From: Flavobacterium poyangense
GTDB taxonomy: Bacteria; Bacteroidota; Bacteroidia; Flavobacteriales; Flavobacteriaceae
Direction of reading: 5' to 3'
DNA: 64,000 nucleotides
Assembly: GCF_011751075.1 (NCBI RefSeq)
Contig: NZ_JAALLN010000001.1
Location: 719,113 to 783,112, forward strand
A model generated the notes under the pieces. That model saw nothing but the letters and a program-made list of their open reading frames with translations. It had not been told where the DNA came from and did not search any database. Position numbers and translations under genes: made by a program. This document shows, one piece after another, positions 10,384 to 19,529 of the stretch; within the stretch, counting starts at the first letter, position 1, and the number at the start of each line of letters is the position of its first letter.

Positions 10384-10425
10384 ATAAGCTTCAGACCTAA
10401 TAAAGCTAGCGGGTCTGAAGCTTAT
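10384..10425. terminator. Strong 14-bp perfect hairpin between structural and payload blocks
   Basis: ATAAGCTTCAGACC (10384-10397) is exactly complementary to GGTCTGAAGCTTAT (10412-10425) around a 14-nt loop. It lies 8 bp after the stop of the 897-residue protein gene. There is no U-tract, so it may act as an attenuator or mRNA 3'-end stabiliser and not as a classical terminator. A smaller hairpin (TATTCCC/GGGAATA, 10524-10541) lies closer to the next gene. The stem is seen directly; the function is inferred. Confidence 0.6.
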
Positions 10426-10578
10426 AAGGGGCGGGCCATCGAAAACACATGAAAGAGACGAGATAAAAGGTATACTGCTACACCACACGAAACCAACACA
10501 GAAACAACAGACAATTTGCCCAGTATTCCCACTCGGGAATAGTAAAGGTAGAAAAAAAAATTAAATAACCAAATAAAA

Positions 10579-12168
10579 ATGAATAAAAATAAACATAGCA
10601 TCCAAAAAGTTTTTTTAGAGATAGATACTCCTTCTATGGGGATGGCTAATTCTATTAAAAACAATCTTGCTGTGTTTATAGAAAATGAGTTGGTTCCTAT
10701 CTTAGAAAAACAATTTGAGTATATTGAAAACAATGACAATCAGATCATTCAAATAGAAAAACTGGAAATTTCTATACAGTCTGATACCGGAAAAAATGAT
10801 GTTTCCTTTTTCAATAGCGAGACAAAAAACGATATAAAAAACCGAATCGAAAAAGAGATTCAAAAGGCTTTACAGGAAGTGCAAAAAACTTCTGAAAACA
10901 AAATCGGAGAAGAACCGGAAATACGCACCCTTTCTTCAGAAGATAAACAAATCAAAACCTTGCTTTATTTTATAGAAAACGGAAGCATGCCCTGGTGGAC
11001 TAGCAGTGAAGAAGAAAAAGTGTTTTTTGAAATACTGAATTCCAATACGCTTCAAAACAATACTTTTAAACGTTCTTTTCAGCAATTAATTCATCAAAAA
11101 AAAGTTCAAAAACGAATTATTAATCAATTCTCAAATTATGAAATTGCGCTTTTGAGTGCTCGTTTTTTAAGTCCGGAAGTGAGTCAAAAAACAATTTCAG
11201 AAAACAGTTTATTAAAAGTACTCCTAAAGCAGTCACACGAATTTAAAGCTTCGTTCTGGCAATTGATTTTTAAGATTTGGACAGACAAAAAAGAAGCTTC
11301 CCTTATTCCGTTTTATTACCAGAAGCAAGCTCTTTTTTTATCAGAGAGCATCTCTCTTGCCCTTTTTATTCAAAGTATAAAAGCCTTCTTTCCGCTTGAT
11401 CTGAATGACGAAGAGCTTATAGAAATGAATACAGCTTATTTGATTTCTGAAAAAACTAAACCGGTTATAAAACCTGAGGCTTCAAAAACCGATAAAGAAA
11501 AAAACATTCGTGACGTAAAAGGAGAAACAAAAGAAACAGAGCAGTCTTATTCTGATCCCAATAAAGAAGATCCTTTAGAAGTAATACCAAAGTCGGAACC
11601 GGAAATTCCGTTACTGAAAGAGGAATTAATAATTGAAAAGGAGGAAGATGATTTACAGGAAGATCCTATCAATTTCAAATCGTGTTATGTTCAAAATGCA
11701 GGTTTAATTCTTTTGCATCCTTTTTTAAAAGAAATGCTCAAAAGCTGTCATTTAATAGAAGACAACAACACGCTTTTAGACAGAGAACAGGCAGCACATA
11801 TTTTGCACTATGCCGCTACAAAAAGAGAAAATGACTACGAACATACAATGCTTTTTGAAAAGTTTTTATGCGGAATCCCGTTGCAGCAGTCGATACGGAG
11901 GGAAGTCAAAATTAGTGATGAACACAAACAACAGGTAGAAGAAATGTTAGACTCCGTTGTCTATCATTGGTCGGCTTTAAAAAATACTTCTACCGCTGTT
12001 GTAAGAAGCGAATTTCTTCAAAGAGAAGGCAAATTAGATTGGAGTGAATCGAATCCAAAATTGACTATCGAACGAAAAACGCAGGATCTTTTACTCGAAA
12101 AAATTCCGTGGAACATTAGCATTGTCAAAATTCCATGGATAGAAAAATTAATCTATACCCAATGGTAA
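10579..12168 (+). CDS. eCIS tape-measure-type protein (CIS_TMP family)
   Basis: This 529-residue protein matches the family annotated as contractile injection system tape measure protein. The N-terminal signature is KHSIQKVFLEIDTPSMGMAN followed by a helix rich in charged residues. It continues with ENGSMPWWTS, typical of the family. A disordered Lys/Glu stretch lies at about residues 295-365, and a conserved C-terminal block contains NAGLILLHPFLKEML and REQAAHILHYAATKRENDYE. Members set tube length or help load cargo. It opens the second block, 203 bp after the structural genes, and is followed by DUF4157 payload genes. The ATG at 10579 is preceded by an A-rich leader without a Shine-Dalgarno site. 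Confidence 0.85.
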   Translation: MNKNKHSIQKVFLEIDTPSMGMANSIKNNLAVFIENELVPILEKQFEYIENNDNQIIQIEKLEISIQSDTGKNDVSFFNSETKNDIKNRIEKEIQKALQEVQKTSENKIGEEPEIRTLSSEDKQIKTLLYFIENGSMPWWTSSEEEKVFFEILNSNTLQNNTFKRSFQQLIHQKKVQKRIINQFSNYEIALLSARFLSPEVSQKTISENSLLKVLLKQSHEFKASFWQLIFKIWTDKKEASLIPFYYQKQALFLSESISLALFIQSIKAFFPLDLNDEELIEMNTAYLISEKTKPVIKPEASKTDKEKNIRDVKGETKETEQSYSDPNKEDPLEVIPKSEPEIPLLKEELIIEKEEDDLQEDPINFKSCYVQNAGLILLHPFLKEMLKSCHLIEDNNTLLDREQAAHILHYAATKRENDYEHTMLFEKFLCGIPLQQSIRREVKISDEHKQQVEEMLDSVVYHWSALKNTSTAVVRSEFLQREGKLDWSESNPKLTIERKTQDLLLEKIPWNISIVKIPWIEKLIYTQW

Positions 12169-12180
12169 AAATTTATAGTT

Positions 12181-13062
12181 ATGAGAGCATTTGAAAAACG
12201 AAAAAAAGATATCCCCTCCAGCACTACTTTTTTTAGCTCTAAAATTCAGAAAAAGCTAAAAACAGGAACGCCAGGAGACCAATTTGAGGTGGAAGCAGAT
12301 AAAGTAGCGGATAAAGTGGTAAACAAAAATTCTTCTGACGGTGGTCTTTTACAGTCGAAAGAAGAAGTACAGCAAAAATCTGTTTCAGAAACCATTTCTT
12401 CTGTTCAAAGCAAAGAAATGAAAGAAGAACCGGTACAGAAGAAAGCAGAGGAAAAAGAAGAACCTGTTCAGAAGAAAGCGGAAGAGAAAGAAGAACCTGT
12501 ACAGAAAAAAGCTGAAGAAAAGGAAGAACCTGTTCAGAAGAAGGCAGAAGAGAAAGAGGAACCTGTTCAAAAGAAAGCGGAGGAAAAAGAAGAACCGGTA
12601 CAGAAAAAAGCTGAAGAAAAAGAAGAACCTGTTCAGAAGAAGGCAGAAGAGAAAGAAGAACCCGTTCAAAAGAAAGCAGAAGAAAAAGAAGAACCTGTAC
12701 AGAAAAAGACAGAAGAGAAAGAAGAACCGGTTCAAAAGAAAGCTGAGGAAAAAGAGGAGAAAAAACCGGCATCCCACGTTGAAAATAATCTGAAAAAAGG
12801 AGGTGGAAATCCATTAGGAAAGGACATCAGACTGGAAATGGAGAATGCGTTTGGGGTTGATTTTAGCGCCATAAGGATACATACGGACGAAAATGCCGCT
12901 AACATGTGCCAAAAAATGGGCGCACAGGCCTTTACCAATGGAGCCAACATCTATTTTAATAAAGGAAAATACAACCCAAACTCCGGCGAAGGCAAAAAAC
13001 TGTTGGCTCACGAACTCACTCATACCATTCAGCAAGGAGCAACACGCCAAAAGAAAAAATAA
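12181..13062 (+). CDS. Stand-alone eCIS-core (DUF4157) protein with EEPVQKK repeats
   Basis: This 293-residue protein has three parts. Residues 1-60 carry a version of the payload N-terminal motif (KIQKKLKTGTPGDQFEVEAD). Residues about 80-195 are ten tandem 11-residue repeats of KAEEKEEPVQK type. The DUF4157 domain follows (GGGNPLGKDIRLEMENAFG, FSAIRIHTDENA, HELTHTIQQG). HELTH is a zincin-type metal site. Unlike its three neighbours it stops right after DUF4157 and carries no C-terminal effector module. It could be an adaptor, a loading factor or a processing peptidase for the others, or a payload that lost its tail. DUF4157 is well known to accompany eCIS loci; the specific role is inferred. 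Confidence 0.8.
   Translation: MRAFEKRKKDIPSSTTFFSSKIQKKLKTGTPGDQFEVEADKVADKVVNKNSSDGGLLQSKEEVQQKSVSETISSVQSKEMKEEPVQKKAEEKEEPVQKKAEEKEEPVQKKAEEKEEPVQKKAEEKEEPVQKKAEEKEEPVQKKAEEKEEPVQKKAEEKEEPVQKKAEEKEEPVQKKTEEKEEPVQKKAEEKEEKKPASHVENNLKKGGGNPLGKDIRLEMENAFGVDFSAIRIHTDENAANMCQKMGAQAFTNGANIYFNKGKYNPNSGEGKKLLAHELTHTIQQGATRQKKK
12424..12756 (+). repeat. Ten in-frame 33-bp tandem repeats
   Basis: Ten units encode EEPVQKK followed by a (K)AEEK spacer. Units are identical in protein (one Ala to Thr) but differ at third codon positions, for example ccggtacag, cctgttcag and cctgttcaa. The array is therefore kept by protein selection or is old, and is not a fresh slippage product. Copy number probably varies between strains. 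Confidence 0.9.
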
Positions 13063-13081
13063 ACAACAAAATGTACTGATC

Positions 13082-15418
13082 ATGAATTCCTTTTCCAAAA
13101 GAAATAGTTCTTTCTCCAATCGCGCCGTTCCGGCAAAGGAACAGGGTGAGGAATCTTTTTTTGGAGTTCAGGCAAAACTGAACATTGGGAAATCAAATGA
13201 TAAATACGAAGTTGAAGCCGATGCTGCTGCTGACCGCATAGTTTCAAACAGAGAAAGCCAATCTAAAGGATTCTTTCCTCCTACCCAAACCTCTTTTGTT
13301 CAGAAAAAAACAGCGAAAGAAGATAAAGAAGTACAAACAAAAGAAGAAAAGGAAGAAAAAGAACCCGTTCAGAAAAGTGCCACAACAGATGCCACTGCAG
13401 CAGACACAACCAACTTAGAAAGTAAACTCCAAAGCAGTAAAGGTGGCGGTTCTCCATTGGAAAATAAAACAAAAAAAGAAATGGAATCGGGTTTTGGGGC
13501 CGATTTCAGCGATGTAAAAATCCATAACGACGCTACTGCTGTCCAAATGAATAAAGAATTAGGGGCACAGGCTTTTGCCAGCGGAAACGATGTTTACTTC
13601 AACGAGGGAAAATACAATCCCGATTCACAAAGTGGTAAACACTTACTCGCTCATGAGCTTACCCATACCTTACAGCAAGGCAATAAACCCAACATTCAAA
13701 AACAGGATTTGCCCAACCATTTAAATCGTTTAAATGAAATGCTGGATCGTTTTGATGTGCCCGAAGAGGAGGTTATAGCAATCTGTGGGCAACTTAATAC
13801 ATCAGAAAAAGCAACTGTTTTAAGCGATCCTACTTATAAAAGCAGAATGGCCAGTGCTCTTGACGTACCCCAAATGATCCGAGCAGTCAACAACTTAGGA
13901 TGGACTCTGGATAAAAAACTGGAGTGGGTAAAAGCCGCTACCTACTTCGGAACTTTCTTTTTGGCCTACAGTGAGATTAAGGCCATGATAACCTCGGCAG
14001 ATCAGCCTCAGAGGGAGGCTTTAAAAACCAATACCTGGAAAAACTTTTTTATTGAAGTTTGTACCGATGCCACTATCGTTGAGGCTTTAAACGATCTACA
14101 ATTTGATCTGGTAACCAAATTAACCTGGCTTAAAGAAGAAGTGAGCATTACAGGCTGGGAAATCAGTTATAGCACCATAAAACCCTGGATTACTCATGCC
14201 AACACCACTCAGACTGAAAGAGATTCACTAAAAACAAACAGTACTGTTGGTATGAACTTCTTTATTGATGTCTGTGATAATACCACTATGATTGAGGCAT
14301 TAGATGACCTGCATTTTGATCTCATCACAAAATTAACCTGGCTTAATGCAGAAGTACACATCACCAGTTGGGAACTCAATTATGCTACTATTAAACCCTG
14401 GATCATTCATACCAATACCTCTCAGGCTGAAAGAAATTTGTTACTGACAAATACGACTGTAGGCATGAATTTCTTTGTGAGTGTCTGTGATAATACCACA
14501 ATGGTTGAGGCATTAAACGACCTCCAATTTGATCTGGTAACCAAATTAACCTGGCTAAACGCCGAAATGACCGTAACCAGTTGGGAGCTTAATTATGCCA
14601 CTATAAAGCCTTGGATCATTCATGCCAGTACCACGCAGGTACAAAGAGACGTTTTAAAAAACAATACGTGGAGAGATTTCTTTACAGCTGTCTGTACAAA
14701 AGACAACATCATAGAGGCTGTAACCGATTTAAATTTCGACGTCCCGACCCAATTGGCATGGATTAATGCAGAAGGAGGTGTTGATTTTGTGATTAAACTT
14801 ACCTGGATTCTGAATCATACCACCGATTACGATACCATCCGAAATGAAATTACGAGTGCTACTATTACCGAAAGGCAAACTGCACTGGCCGATACTTCTA
14901 TTCGAACTTTAATAAATACGCGACTAACGGCACCTGTTTCGGTGGCTGTTTTCTCGCATCTTCTTTTAAATTCAATGTTTTGGACAAACCCTCCGGGCAA
15001 TGATTTTTTTGCTCACTTTGTCACCAGCGGCGGAAGTGCACCACTGCCACCAGCAGCCTCAATGAATTGTTGGGAAAGTATTATTTATGCAGCATTTTTA
15101 GCCAATAAAGTCAATGCTGCATGGATTCAAAATTTTTACAATACTGCTTTTGGTGGCGGTAATCCAAATGCACTGATATGGAGTCAATTGGGCTGGAATA
15201 GCGCCTTGCCTACCTATCCGGGTACTACACCAACAGTAGGGCAATTGATTTTTTATACCGATGCCGGCGAACCTTATCCGGGACACGTAGCTATGGCAAT
15301 TGATAGTACCCATGCCATAAGTCTTTGGTCTCAGCCTCATAATGATTATTTTATACAACGAATAAACATCACCGATCTGACTGCAACATTCATTCAGATT
15401 TCAAACCCGCCATGGTAA
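13082..15418 (+). CDS. eCIS payload: DUF4157 plus 71-residue repeats plus cysteine-peptidase-like C-terminus
   Basis: Start chosen at ATG 13082 (778 residues), which leaves 19 bp after the previous stop; the longer in-frame form overlaps that gene. Order of parts: shared motif FFGVQAKLNIGKSNDKYE (about 26-43), Lys/Glu/Gln linker with VQKK, DUF4157 ending in HELTH (191-195), a helical region, then four repeats of about 71 residues centred on DLQFDLVTKLTWL. The C-terminal 130 residues contain MNCWES (Cys663), then VGQLIFYTDAGEPYPGHVAM (His735) and HAISLW. A Cys followed 70 residues later by GHVAMAID is the layout of NlpC/P60-CHAP peptidases or amidases, which often cut peptidoglycan or proteins. 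The catalytic assignment is inference from motif spacing. Confidence 0.78.
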   Translation: MNSFSKRNSSFSNRAVPAKEQGEESFFGVQAKLNIGKSNDKYEVEADAAADRIVSNRESQSKGFFPPTQTSFVQKKTAKEDKEVQTKEEKEEKEPVQKSATTDATAADTTNLESKLQSSKGGGSPLENKTKKEMESGFGADFSDVKIHNDATAVQMNKELGAQAFASGNDVYFNEGKYNPDSQSGKHLLAHELTHTLQQGNKPNIQKQDLPNHLNRLNEMLDRFDVPEEEVIAICGQLNTSEKATVLSDPTYKSRMASALDVPQMIRAVNNLGWTLDKKLEWVKAATYFGTFFLAYSEIKAMITSADQPQREALKTNTWKNFFIEVCTDATIVEALNDLQFDLVTKLTWLKEEVSITGWEISYSTIKPWITHANTTQTERDSLKTNSTVGMNFFIDVCDNTTMIEALDDLHFDLITKLTWLNAEVHITSWELNYATIKPWIIHTNTSQAERNLLLTNTTVGMNFFVSVCDNTTMVEALNDLQFDLVTKLTWLNAEMTVTSWELNYATIKPWIIHASTTQVQRDVLKNNTWRDFFTAVCTKDNIIEAVTDLNFDVPTQLAWINAEGGVDFVIKLTWILNHTTDYDTIRNEITSATITERQTALADTSIRTLINTRLTAPVSVAVFSHLLLNSMFWTNPPGNDFFAHFVTSGGSAPLPPAASMNCWESIIYAAFLANKVNAAWIQNFYNTAFGGGNPNALIWSQLGWNSALPTYPGTTPTVGQLIFYTDAGEPYPGHVAMAIDSTHAISLWSQPHNDYFIQRINITDLTATFIQISNPPW
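14028..14780 (+). repeat. Four-unit 71-residue coding repeat, first payload
   Basis: Units are marked by the codons for T(I/M)(V/I)EAL at 14072, 14285, 14498 and 14705, so the spacing is 213, 213 and 207 bp (71, 71, 69 residues). Each unit carries a DLxFDL(V/I)TKLTWL helix, (V/I)TxWE and TIKPWI(I/T)H. The same module with the same spacing is found in the payload gene at 16631. Confidence 0.9.
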
Positions 15419-15429
15419 AATAATCCATC

Positions 15430-16599
15430 ATGAAAAAGACATTGTTATTATTCTTATTTTTAATATTTACTAAATGCATAAAACCCGATAAAATGAATAT
15501 TCAAGCCAAAAATGAACTTACTTTTCAAATTGTCTACCACCAACAGGCAAAAGCAATTCCGGTCTTATCCAAAGACAATTCCGGGGCTGCAAATGGCATT
15601 GAATATTCCCGAATCGACATCCCTAATCCCGGGCTTTCATTTCCAAAAACCTATCTCGAACTCTTTGGTTCTACTGATCGTCTTATTGGCCGTTATGCTT
15701 CTGAAAACGGTAAAAAAGACAGTCGCTTTTTCTCTGTTTCCGATAGCGAATTTAAGTATGCTGTAACCGATTCTGAAATTATTGATGTATTGGTAACTGA
15801 AACAGGAGATTGTTTGAAATTAACTCCTGACTTTATTACTATTGAAAAAAAGGATGCTTCCAAAATTCAATATTCGCTAAAAGGAATGAAAATCATTCCG
15901 TCTGAGAATAAAGACATTTGGGTAATTGGTTTAGACCATGCCTGGCTAATCGATGCTGATTTTAAAACTATAAAAAACTTTGAATGGACGGGTGGCATAA
16001 ACACCATTTCGTACAACAATACTCTTATTTGCTTTACCAAATCCCGAGATGCTATTCTGTCACTGGACAAAAATGGTGTAACAAAAACAACGAAAACGAT
16101 CACCAATTATGGCTTTTTTGAAAATTTAGTCGCTTACTGGGGAGCCCAATATATCACTTTAGAAGGCACTACTTTCAGATGGTATGAAGGTGCAGAACTA
16201 AAAGGAGAACTTCCATTGCAATCCGCCGGTGTTTTGAATAATGGTGATGTTTTTATTTCCTATACTAAAGACAAAACCACCTATTTAATTTCGAACTCAC
16301 TATCACAAAAATGGGCACTCCCGGAAAATTTCAACAATCACATTCTCCCTATCGTTTTTGAAAAAGAGAATGCCTATTTCGGATACAATTTAGACCGATA
16401 TTGTGAATTCAATAAAGAAGCAACAACAGCGGAGCAAATAGAAACGATTAATGAAAATGAATACAAAAAGAGTATAGCGCCTTTCAGATGGAAAATTGGA
16501 CAAAATCATTATTTCAAAATCGCTACTTACAACAGGCTAATTCTATCACTGACAGGTCCTGAAGAAATCATTTTGGTTGAAATAAACAACTCTTTTTAG
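15430..16599 (+). CDS. Exported protein of unknown function, candidate immunity gene
   Basis: This 389-residue protein starts 11 bp after the cysteine-peptidase payload gene. The N-terminus MKKTLLLFLFLIFTKC is a signal peptide. A Cys at residue 16 suggests a lipoprotein, but the -1 residue is Lys, which is atypical for a lipobox. The rest is beta-rich with Trp/Gly/Asp-containing turns (KDIWVIGLDHAW, FTKSRDAILSLDKNGV, YLISNSLSQKWALP) and could be a beta-propeller. No family is recognised. Its position behind a payload with a possible cell-wall-type peptidase makes a periplasmic immunity or partner protein plausible, but this is inference. Confidence 0.7.
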   Translation: MKKTLLLFLFLIFTKCIKPDKMNIQAKNELTFQIVYHQQAKAIPVLSKDNSGAANGIEYSRIDIPNPGLSFPKTYLELFGSTDRLIGRYASENGKKDSRFFSVSDSEFKYAVTDSEIIDVLVTETGDCLKLTPDFITIEKKDASKIQYSLKGMKIIPSENKDIWVIGLDHAWLIDADFKTIKNFEWTGGINTISYNNTLICFTKSRDAILSLDKNGVTKTTKTITNYGFFENLVAYWGAQYITLEGTTFRWYEGAELKGELPLQSAGVLNNGDVFISYTKDKTTYLISNSLSQKWALPENFNNHILPIVFEKENAYFGYNLDRYCEFNKEATTAEQIETINENEYKKSIAPFRWKIGQNHYFKIATYNRLILSLTGPEEIILVEINNSF

Positions 16600-16630
16600 A
16601 TTATGAATTAAAAAATGAACAGCAAAACTT

Positions 16631-19057
16631 ATGAGCGTCTTTCCAAAAAAGCTAAATTCTAATTTAAAACATTCCCCTTCGACAGAAGAGAGCGGAAAAG
16701 AATCCTTTTTTGGTGTACAGGCAAAGCTCAACATTGGAAAATCAAATGATAAATTTGAAACTGAAGCTGATGCTACTGCTGATAAAATAGTCTCTAATAA
16801 AGAACCCCGTTCCGGAGGGTTCTTCCCTCCTACCCAACCCGCTTTAGTTCAAAAACAAACAGCCAAAGAAGATAAAGAAGTACAGACAAAAGAAGAAAAG
16901 GAGGAACAAGTTCAAAAAAGTGAAACCGTTGATACCACACCCACAAATACATCAGCATTAGAAAGCAAACTTCAAAGTAGTAAAGGCGGTGGTTCTCCAA
17001 TGGCAAACCGTACAAAAGAAGAAATGGAATCGGGTTTTGGAACCGATTTCAGCGATGTGAAAATCCACAGCGATTCTAATGCCATTCAAATGAATAAAGA
17101 ATTGGGGGCACAGGCTTTTGCCAACGGAAACGATGTTTATTTTAATGAAGGAAAATACAATCCTGATTCGCAAAGCGGCAAACATTTACTGGCTCATGAA
17201 CTTACACACACTTTACAGCAAGGTGCTAAACCCAACATTCAGAAACAAGATCCTCCGAACCATTTAGACAGTTTAAATGAAATGCTCGATAGCTTTAATG
17301 TTCCTGAAGATGAGGTTATCCTGATTTGCGGGCAACTTGAAGAATCAGAAAGAGCAACTGTACTGGCCGATGGCAGTTACAAAAGACGTATGGCCAATGC
17401 GCTAAATGTCGCAGAAATGACCAGCGCTGTCAACAATTTAGGGTTTAATCTGAATACCAAACTGGAATGGGTAAATGCTGCCGCTACTTTCGGAACCTTC
17501 TTTATGACTTATAGCGAGATTAAAGCTATGGTCATTGCAGCAGACCAACCCCAAAGAGATGCTTTAAAAACCGATACCTGGAAAAGTTTTTTTGTCGGCG
17601 TTTGCGACAATACCACTATGGTTGAGGCTTTAGACGATTTACAATTTGATCTCATCACAAAACTAACCTGGCTTAAGGCAGAAATGACCATAACCAGTTG
17701 GGAACTCGATTACACCACCATAAAACCGTGGATTACACATGCCAATACCACCCAAGCAGAACGGGATTCCTTAAAAACAAATACTGATGTTGGTATGTCT
17801 TTCTTTGTGGATGTCTGTACCAATATTACTATCGTTGAGGCATTAGACGATTTACAATTTGATCTCATCACAAAATTAACCTGGCTTAAAGCAGAAATGA
17901 CTATAACCAGTTGGGAATTGGACTATGTCACTATAAAACCCTGGATAATTCACACCAACACCACACAAGCTGAAAGAGATTCTCTAAAAACACATGCTGA
18001 TCTGGGCATGAGTTTCTTTGTAGCAGTCTGTACCAATGCCACCATGGTTGAAGCATTAGACGACCTGCAATTTGATCTGATCACAAAATTAACCTGGTTA
18101 CACGCCGAAATGACGATAACCAGCTGGGAACTCCATTATGCTACCATAAAACCATGGATCATACATACCAACACCACACAAATTGAGAGAGATTTACTGA
18201 AAACAGAAGAATGGAAAGCCTTTTTTGGAAGCGTTTGTACTAATGTGACGATCATTGAAGCCCTAACCGATTTGCAATTTGATTTAAAAACTAAAATCGA
18301 ATGGACGCGAACAGAAGCCGGTCTAGAGGAAGTCAAACAGATTATCGAACTGGCTACAAAAGCAGACCGTGATTTGGTCTGGAATGATGCCGCCTACCTT
18401 GCCTCCCTTCGTTCAGAAGTTGGAGACGACTATTATTTATGGGTCATCATCAAGTTAAGAATGCTGTTTGTTGGAAGTATAGCACATACTTCTGCCGTAG
18501 ATGCAGATGCAGCCATTCAAACACATCTGTCTTCATATGTGGCCACGGCTGTTGCCGCAGGACGCCAGATGGAAGGATTCGTAGCCGTTGTAGACACCCT
18601 AAACTGGAACATCGCCGGAGAAAACCATTATGGTGCATCGGTATGGGCCACGAAAAGTTTAAGCGGTTTTGTAGATGACGCACGCAGAGTGTGGATCGAA
18701 CAGGATAGCGGTAATGCAGGCACGATGGTACATGAGGCGACACACAAATATTCTTCACCGGGATTAAGAGGCCTCAGCCAACCGTTAAATGAAGGAGTAA
18801 CCGAATATTTTACCCGAATGGTTTGCAACGCAGCCGGAATTAACATTGCAGGAAGAACAAATTATCAGGACAATTGGACTACAGCAACAAAATTAGTCAC
18901 CTTAGTAGGAGAAGCTGTTGTGGCTTCTGCCTATTTCGATGGAGATACAGCCACCTTAGAAAGTACTTTTATTACTTCCGGAGGCGGTTCAAACTGGAGT
19001 AATTTCATAAGTGAAACAGAAAATCAAAACTGGGCTGCTGCTGATGCGTATTTATAA
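16631..19057 (+). CDS. eCIS payload: DUF4157 plus 71-residue repeats plus HEATH zinc-peptidase-like C-terminus
   Basis: The protein has 808 residues. Order: shared motif FFGVQAKLNIGKSNDKFE, VQK-containing linker, DUF4157 with HELTH at 189-193, helical region, then four repeats of about 71 residues nearly identical to those of the payload at 13082. The tail differs completely. It has a helical segment, then DDARRVWIEQDSGNAGTM and VHEATHKYSS (HEATH 701-705) followed by LNEGVTEYF with candidate third ligand Glu721 or Glu725. HExxH with a downstream NEGxxE is a gluzincin-like arrangement, so the C-terminus is probably a metallopeptidase. Two HExxH motifs occur in one protein; the first belongs to DUF4157. 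The substrate is unknown. Confidence 0.8.
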   Translation: MSVFPKKLNSNLKHSPSTEESGKESFFGVQAKLNIGKSNDKFETEADATADKIVSNKEPRSGGFFPPTQPALVQKQTAKEDKEVQTKEEKEEQVQKSETVDTTPTNTSALESKLQSSKGGGSPMANRTKEEMESGFGTDFSDVKIHSDSNAIQMNKELGAQAFANGNDVYFNEGKYNPDSQSGKHLLAHELTHTLQQGAKPNIQKQDPPNHLDSLNEMLDSFNVPEDEVILICGQLEESERATVLADGSYKRRMANALNVAEMTSAVNNLGFNLNTKLEWVNAAATFGTFFMTYSEIKAMVIAADQPQRDALKTDTWKSFFVGVCDNTTMVEALDDLQFDLITKLTWLKAEMTITSWELDYTTIKPWITHANTTQAERDSLKTNTDVGMSFFVDVCTNITIVEALDDLQFDLITKLTWLKAEMTITSWELDYVTIKPWIIHTNTTQAERDSLKTHADLGMSFFVAVCTNATMVEALDDLQFDLITKLTWLHAEMTITSWELHYATIKPWIIHTNTTQIERDLLKTEEWKAFFGSVCTNVTIIEALTDLQFDLKTKIEWTRTEAGLEEVKQIIELATKADRDLVWNDAAYLASLRSEVGDDYYLWVIIKLRMLFVGSIAHTSAVDADAAIQTHLSSYVATAVAAGRQMEGFVAVVDTLNWNIAGENHYGASVWATKSLSGFVDDARRVWIEQDSGNAGTMVHEATHKYSSPGLRGLSQPLNEGVTEYFTRMVCNAAGINIAGRTNYQDNWTTATKLVTLVGEAVVASAYFDGDTATLESTFITSGGGSNWSNFISETENQNWAAADAYL
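17570..18320 (+). repeat. Four-unit 71-residue coding repeat, second payload
   Basis: The T(M/I)(V/I)EAL codons lie at 17615, 17828, 18041 and 18248, giving 213, 213 and 207 bp, the same spacing as in the payload at 13082. Units 1-3 are almost identical to each other (FDLITKLTWL, AEMTITSWEL). Recent homogenisation or recombination between units and between the two genes is likely. Confidence 0.9.
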
Positions 19058-19502
19058 AAAAATAGGGATTTATGGACTTGTGGGTTTACTACTAGCTACC
19101 TGTTCACAAAGAGATAACACAATTAATAACCAATTAAAAACAACTGGCATGTCAGATTATTTAGAGCGTGAAAAAAATAAAATAGATCGTTTAATGCAAT
19201 CCTTTTCGAAGCCGCTTCAAAAGATTTCCCCGGCTCCAACGGCAAAGGAAGCTGCTGCTTTTTACGCAGTAGGTTATAAAGTTGTTGACGAAAACGTTGA
19301 CTGTATGATCTATATTTATGAAAATCAGCAAAAACATGAAGCCGCTCGAAAATACTTTACCGATAACCCAAATGTCAATCTGAAGAATTCATTATTCAGT
19401 TCTAATGGACGACTCTTTTTTTGGGGATATCAAAAAACAGACGATCCAAAAGAAAGATACACTTTAAATGCCTTAGCATCAGCTTTTGCAGGTGAAGAAT
19501 AA
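19044..19502 (+). CDS. Small lipoprotein, candidate immunity gene for the zinc-peptidase payload
   Basis: The start chosen is ATG 19044 (152 residues), giving a clean lipoprotein signal: positive MRIYKK, hydrophobic GLVGLLLATC with lipid Cys20. A longer in-frame start at 19011 would bury the signal. The gene overlaps the end of the payload gene by 14 bp, so translation is coupled. The mature part is small, charged and of unknown family (SDYLEREKNKIDRLMQSF, then YKVVDENVDCMIYIYE). A cell-envelope protein encoded in overlap with a peptidase payload fits an immunity or inhibitor protein, but there is no direct proof. Confidence 0.72.
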   Translation: MRIYKKIGIYGLVGLLLATCSQRDNTINNQLKTTGMSDYLEREKNKIDRLMQSFSKPLQKISPAPTAKEAAAFYAVGYKVVDENVDCMIYIYENQQKHEAARKYFTDNPNVNLKNSLFSSNGRLFFWGYQKTDDPKERYTLNALASAFAGEE

Positions 19503-19529
19503 ATAATCACAGACAATACGATAAGGTTC

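Noticed and set aside
12424..12756. Possible CRISPR-like array
   Set aside because: The 33-bp units are contiguous, have no spacers, stay in frame and encode a clear 11-residue repeat.
12239..12814. Long minus-strand frames opposite the EEPVQKK repeats
   Set aside because: They are mirror readings of a low-complexity tandem repeat (Leu/Phe-rich), with no start context or family, and lie fully inside a well supported gene.
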